A stretch of 12,727 nucleotides of DNA, taken from contig QXCR01000363.1 of the NCBI GenBank assembly GCA_004380135.1, positions 1 through 12,727 of the forward strand, read 5' to 3'. The DNA comes from Stemphylium vesicarium (taxonomy: Eukaryota; Ascomycota; Dothideomycetes; Pleosporales; Pleosporaceae). A program made the translations under genes and the position numbers. This document shows positions 8,765 through 12,727 of this stretch, in pieces; within the stretch, counting starts at the first letter, position 1; every line of letters begins with the position of its first letter. The notes under the pieces are model-generated. The model did not search any database and was not told the origin of the DNA. It saw only the letters and a program-made list of their open reading frames with translations.

Positions 8765-9501
8765 TATCTTATCTAAGCTCTAAGCTAGCGCTTAAGATTC
8801 TTAACTAACTCTATTTAGGTATTATTATTATTCTTAGACTTAGAGTTCTTAAGCATTTTATTATTAGTAGGTAGGTAGGTCTTACTAGGAACTAGCACCG
8901 CAGCTAGCGTGGCTAGTACGTGTCTTCTATTAGCTACTAATATAATAGCTCCTCTTAATCTACTTAAAGCGTTCTAGTTAGTAAATACCTTCTATAGAGT
9001 CTATAAGTAGTTAAAGTATTATATAAAGTTTAGAAATACTTCTCTATTCTTAGTCTATACTAAGGTAGGCAAGATAATATATAATAGTAAGCCTATAGAG
9101 TTATCTAGTAACTAAGTAGAATAATAAGTATTTAAATAAAGATAATTTAATTCTCTATAATAAATTAAATAATTAATTAATAATCTAAATAAGAAATAGA
9201 ATTATAAGAGTTAATTATAATAAGAGAAATAATAAAACTTTTCTATTCTTATATTCTTATTAATAAGTTTATTACTATTTTATTTATCTCTTAGATACGT
9301 CCTTTTATAAAATAGTTATAATAATGGTCTATCTTTTTATTACTTACTATCTCTATCTTAGTAGGATTATTATTCTTAGCGAGATAGTATATTACGTGGC
9401 CTACGCGCCCTACGCTAATTATTAACCTTCGGCTTGTGCGACTATTAGTGCCAACATCGCATCCTTCGACCGGGAGAGGCCTTTGCTTGTTACCTGTAAC
9501 A
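8765..9501 (-). repeat. LTR copy B (5' LTR of the Gypsy element)
   Basis: Aligns with copy A at both ends and with copy C from 8863 to about 9273. The right edge at 9501 reads, on the - strand, TGTTACAGGTAACAAGC, a proper TG start for an LTR. Most of it is RIPed, but 9390-9501 keeps CA and TG. It carries the mutated counterpart of the short + strand frame of copy A, ending at TAA 9113-9115. Confidence 0.82.
8890..9115 (+). pseudogene. RIP-damaged copy of the LTR-borne frame in copy B
   Basis: In the frame of TAA 9113-9115 the + strand reads ASVASTCLLLATNIIAPLNL, LKAF, a stop, LVNTFYRVYK, a stop, then LKYYIKFRNTSLFLVYTK and a tail ending IELSSN. The last 35 or so residues align with the open frame at 2452-2643 by C-to-T and G-to-A changes and a single apparent transversion. 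The upstream Leu/Ala-rich part is shared with copy C but not with copy A. No known domain recognised. Confidence 0.35.
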
Positions 9502-9537
9502 GCGAGGATAAGAGGGCAAGGGCTCTAGTCCAATACA
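9502..9537. other. Short low-RIP spacer between LTR copies B and C
   Basis: Thirty-six bases (GCGAGGATAAGAGGGCAAGG at its start) not found elsewhere in the window. It continues the un-RIPed island at the end of copy B. It may be original flanking DNA of the Gypsy insertion or a recombination junction. Confidence 0.4.
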
Positions 9538-9948
9538 ATTAGTAAGTAGGTAGGTCTCGCTAGAACTTAGCATTATAGCTAGCGTAGCTAGTGTATATCT
9601 TCTATTAGCTACTATTAATATAATAGCTCTTCTTAATCTTTTTAAAGAGTTTAATTAGTAAATATCTTTTATAGAGTTTATAGGTAGTTAAAGTATTATA
9701 AAAAGTTTAGTAATACTTCTACATTTCTAGTCTATACTAAGGTAGGTAAGGTATTATATAATAGTAGTCTTATAGAGTTATTTAATAACTAAGTAAAATA
9801 ATAAATATTTAGATAAAAATAATTTAATCTTATATAAGTATAAGAATAATTAGTTAATAATCTAAGTAAGAGATAGAATTATAAAAGTTAATTATATTAA
9901 ATAAATAAATAAAATCTTTCTATTCTTATATTTTTATTACTAAGTCTA
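9538..9948 (-). repeat. LTR copy C, truncated at both ends
   Basis: Matches LTR B from its position 8863 onward (TTAGTAAGTAGGTAGGT against TTAGTAGGTAGGTAGGT) and ends at AAGTCTA, equivalent to about 2799 in copy A. It lacks the first about 100 bp of the LTR on its left. On its right about 230 bp are lost, where the end of Fot1/pogo element 2 begins at a TA (9947-9948). It is heavily RIPed. It carries the third version of the LTR-borne frame, ending TAA 9790-9792 (KYYKKFSNTSTFLVYTK), with a one-base gap upstream. It is a remnant of another copy of the same retrotransposon family. Confidence 0.78.
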
Positions 9949-10860
9949 ACGTACTTCATAAGCGAGTGGCCGGACTTTGACAAGACCTCACCAAAACCAC
10001 GACTGTGCACGACTATACGACACCATCAAGAATAGTAATTCGTATTTATAGTAGGTTAATCTATTTAGAATCTTCTAATCTATCTAGCTTATATATATAT
10101 AAGTTATATTCTATCTCGCTATAGCGTTTATAGCGTCTTTAAGATAGTTTACCTACTTTAATGCATACTCTTTTTTTTACCTTCTTTTTATTACTACGCA
10201 CTCTAAACTCCTTTAGAGTTAATAGTTAAAGATTATTCTTAACTATAAGTAATCTCTCCTTCTATACTTACTTTCTTTTATATAATTTATATTACGTAGT
10301 AGCCTTATTAGCTACTTTAAGCTTAGTAATACGCTTTTATAATAATACTAAAGTATACGCTATTATCTCTATATATTTAGAGAGACTCTTTACTATCTTA
10401 ACTATTAAAATAGGTAAGCTATCTATATATCTCTAAAACCTCTTAAGAACTAGCTTTATTTAAGACCCTAGTTCTATAGTATTACTTAGAATTTACGACT
10501 ACTAGATACTATTCTTAATAGTAGGTAATAGTAGAGTACGTAGGTAGATATTAAGTATTAATATAATAGCCTTTAAATTAAATAGAATTAAGTTAGCGCT
10601 ATAAAAGCCTTTTAAGAATTACTCTTTATAATAGTAGCGTTAAAAGTAGCTTTAAAGCACGGTAAGAACTCTATTTTAGTAATATAAGTAATCTTATTAC
10701 GCATTAGCTTCTTAGTTTAGCACGTATACGCCTTCTTTAATAGCGTAAAACACCTAACGTTAAGCGGCTATAGTAGGTGCGACGAGTGAGGAGGTATATA
10801 GAGGGTGATTGTCTTCTTCTCTATAAGAGGCAGTTATAGGCAATAGTATTTACTTCACAC
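9947..10860 (-). mobile_element. Fot1/pogo-type transposon 2, truncated (3' end only)
   Basis: The TA at 9947-9948 is followed by an un-RIPed terminus ACGTACTTCATAAGCGAGTG that resembles the end of element 1 (ACGTGCTCCACCAGTAAGC). A - strand transposase frame runs away from it. The opposite terminus is not present anywhere in the window, and coding similarity fades near 10860, so the 5' half is missing. It inserted into LTR copy C, and the other half of that LTR is also missing beyond it, so a deletion removed both. Confidence 0.75.
10040..10840 (-). pseudogene. Fot1/pogo-like transposase 2, C-terminal half, RIP-inactivated
   Basis: Reading the - strand from 10840: KKTITLYIPPHSSHLL, a stop, PLNVRCFTLLKKAY, KLMRNKITYITKIEFLPCFK, then (after a one-base shift near 10600) FYSANLILFNLKAII, LRTLLLPTI, a helical ITKLKVANKATT segment, and a basic tail. 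This is the end of the DDE core plus the coiled-coil tail of Fot1-type transposases. The terminal zinc knuckle keeps exact CX2CX4HX4C spacing, but all four ligands read Tyr (codons at plus positions 10130-10132, 10121-10123, 10106-10108, 10091-10093). Stops are TAA/TAG. The N-terminus and the first catalytic residues are absent. It is related to, but clearly different from, transposase 1. Confidence 0.82.
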
Positions 10861-11269
10861 TATAATAGAATAGTAGGGGATGGCTCTATATTACTATACT
10901 AAGGGGGTAATAGTAAGAAGAATAATTCTTATCTCTCTTCTTTTACGCGAAGCGTAGGTTAAAAGTAGATATCTTTATTAAGGCGCGAGTATAAGAAGTA
11001 AATATATTAGAACTAAATATATCTAATTATAGGCTTTTAGTCTAAGTATTATAGAGTCTCTTTCTCTAAACTAGCTTTTTTAATAGTCCTAGTCTTAATA
11101 AAAACCTAAAAACTCTTTAGGGGAGAAATAGGAAAAGAGTGTCTAGATACTGTCTGTCTATCGCGCGTCGCACCTACGCTATAGCGGTGCGCTGCCGCTA
11201 TAACCACTATTGCGCGCGTCCCTAGTTTATTTAGGATAATATTGTAGTAAATGCGGATTTAAGAGGTAA
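10861..11269. other. Unassigned mosaic stretch with a GC-rich hairpin island
   Basis: On the - strand a frame with few TAG/TAA stops can be followed (FLGFIKTRTIKKASLEKETL near 11050-11115, then PIIRYI), but I recognise no family, and it does not match the missing part of transposase 2. The section 11150-11240 keeps CA and is GC-rich with overlapping inverted repeats. No terminus of element 2 or remainder of LTR copy C is seen. Confidence 0.45.
11180..11202. other. Perfect 8-bp hairpin in a GC-rich island
   Basis: TATAGCGG (11180-11187) and CCGCTATA (11195-11202) pair around the loop TGCGCTG. An alternative, overlapping inverted repeat pairs GCACC (11170-11174) with GGTGC (11186-11190) around the palindrome GCTATAGC. 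No U-run follows, so I do not call it a terminator. Confidence 0.5.
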
Positions 11270-11283
11270 TAAACGTTACTTAT

Positions 11284-11395
11284 ATTATTATAGTAAGTAC
11301 TAAATATTATTTACTTTACTTCTTATAGTCGCTAGCTTTATTATTATAGTAAGTATAGATTATTATTTACTAATTTTATAATAGTAACTATTTAT
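11284..11395. repeat. Two imperfect 56-bp tandem units in AT-rich DNA
   Basis: ATTATTATAGTAAGTA occurs at 11284-11299 and again at 11340-11355, and in both cases ATTATTTACT follows at the same distance. The first half of the unit is well conserved and the second half is not. The sequence is low in complexity, so the duplication may be old or partly chance. Confidence 0.4.
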
Positions 11396-11440
11396 TATAT
11401 ATTATTATAATAGAAACTTTTTATTCTTACTTTCTTACTT

Positions 11441-12379
<939 letters not shown>

Positions 12380-12428
12380 GAAGAATTTATTTTTTATCTT
12401 TTTTTATATATATAGATACTCTAAGTTC

Positions 12429-12727
12429 TACAGTAGGGTGACAAAAAGAAAACAACCTAAAAAGAGTAACCTTTTTTAAAGCTATATAACTAGACATGTA
12501 GACTAGCTAAAGCTAAGATTTTTAGTGTTTTAGAAAGTTAAGAACTTTCTGTTTAGGTTAGCTACTTTAGACGATTGCTTAGTAAGCAAATAGAGAATTC
12601 AAATTAGCCTTAAACATAGAGTTTAAAATAGCTCTAGCTTAGTCTAGCTACAACTTTTTATCTAGCGTATTAAAAGTTCTAAATTTTTTTTACGTAATAC
12701 TAGCTTACGTTAAGATTACGTAAGCAG
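12429..12727 (-). repeat. Right terminal inverted repeat of the enclosing element
   Basis: Exact reverse complement of 1-299. It ends at the last base of the window with ACGTAAGCAG, mirroring the left end. The internal edge lies about 50 bases after the end of the + strand frame remnant at 12379. Confidence 0.95.

Larger units (their letters stand above)
2251..9501 (-). mobile_element. Ty3/Gypsy chromovirus-like LTR retrotransposon, RIP-degraded
   Basis: Direct repeats at 2251-3029 and 8765-9501 flank a - strand series reading gag, protease, RT, RNase H, integrase, chromodomain, so the 5' LTR is on the right. The 5' LTR edge TGTTACAGGTAACAAGC (reverse complement of its right end) matches the 3' LTR edge with only C-to-T and G-to-A changes. 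A purine run (on the - strand) abuts the 3' LTR at 3030-3043. The length of about 7.25 kb is usual for the group. No target-site duplication is visible (2246-2250 TATCC; 9502-9506 GCGAG), and I could not recognise a tRNA primer-binding site left of 8765. Identification of the family is confident. Confidence 0.88.

Noticed and set aside
2650..9380. Promoter-like TATA boxes and A/T runs
   Set aside because: In RIP-saturated AT-rich DNA such strings occur everywhere by chance. No promoter, terminator or intron signal can be supported.
10774..11176. Inverted 11-bp match (TAGGTGCGACG at 10774-10784 and CGTCGCACCTA at 11166-11176)
   Set aside because: The first copy lies within the HSSHLL coding block of transposase 2 and the flanks do not match further. 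Probably chance.

Overview
The window is a nest of dead transposable elements from a filamentous ascomycete (Pezizomycotina) genome. I see no intact host gene, tRNA or rRNA. Most of the sequence is very AT-rich and almost lacks CA and TG dinucleotides, while CG is kept. That is the footprint of repeat-induced point mutation (RIP, CpA to TpA on either strand) and not of CpG deamination. The old reading frames can still be followed because their stops are TAA or TAG where the families have Gln or Trp.

Layout. Positions 1-299 and 12429-12727 are a perfect inverted repeat, and they are exactly the two ends of the window, so the window looks like one 12.7 kb terminal-inverted-repeat (TIR) element, or at least a segment bounded by one. 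Three nucleotides inside the left TIR sits a Fot1/pogo-type transposon (303-2244 with its TA duplication) on the + strand. Next comes a Ty3/Gypsy chromovirus-like retrotransposon on the - strand (about 2251-9501) with LTRs at 2251-3029 and 8765-9501 and RIP-ruined gag, protease, RT, RNase H, integrase and chromodomain. A third, truncated LTR copy (9538-9948) follows. It is cut by the end of a second Fot1/pogo element on the - strand (9949 to about 10860), whose far end is missing. The rest (10860-12428) holds a GC-rich hairpin island, an AT-rich repeat stretch, and a + strand reading-frame remnant (11441-12379) ending in a 47-unit AAT/poly-Asn tract. That remnant lies beside the right TIR and is the best candidate for a protein of the enclosing element.

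RIP is patchy. Islands that kept CA and TG lie at about 303-400, 640-715, 1230-1350, 1640-2095, 2155-2245, 2354-2650, 3375-3605, 8880-8935, 9390-9540, 9949-10030, 10740-10890 and 11150-11240. The two short open frames of the window (1850-2098 and 2452-2643) lie in such islands.

The points most worth a second look are: the perfect 299-bp TIR around a RIP-saturated interior; a + strand frame carried inside all three LTR copies; a coiled-coil island antisense to the retrotransposon; the unidentified gene remnant next to the right TIR; and a roughly 115-nt hairpin insertion in the first transposase. Family assignments rest on motifs read by eye. No database search was possible.
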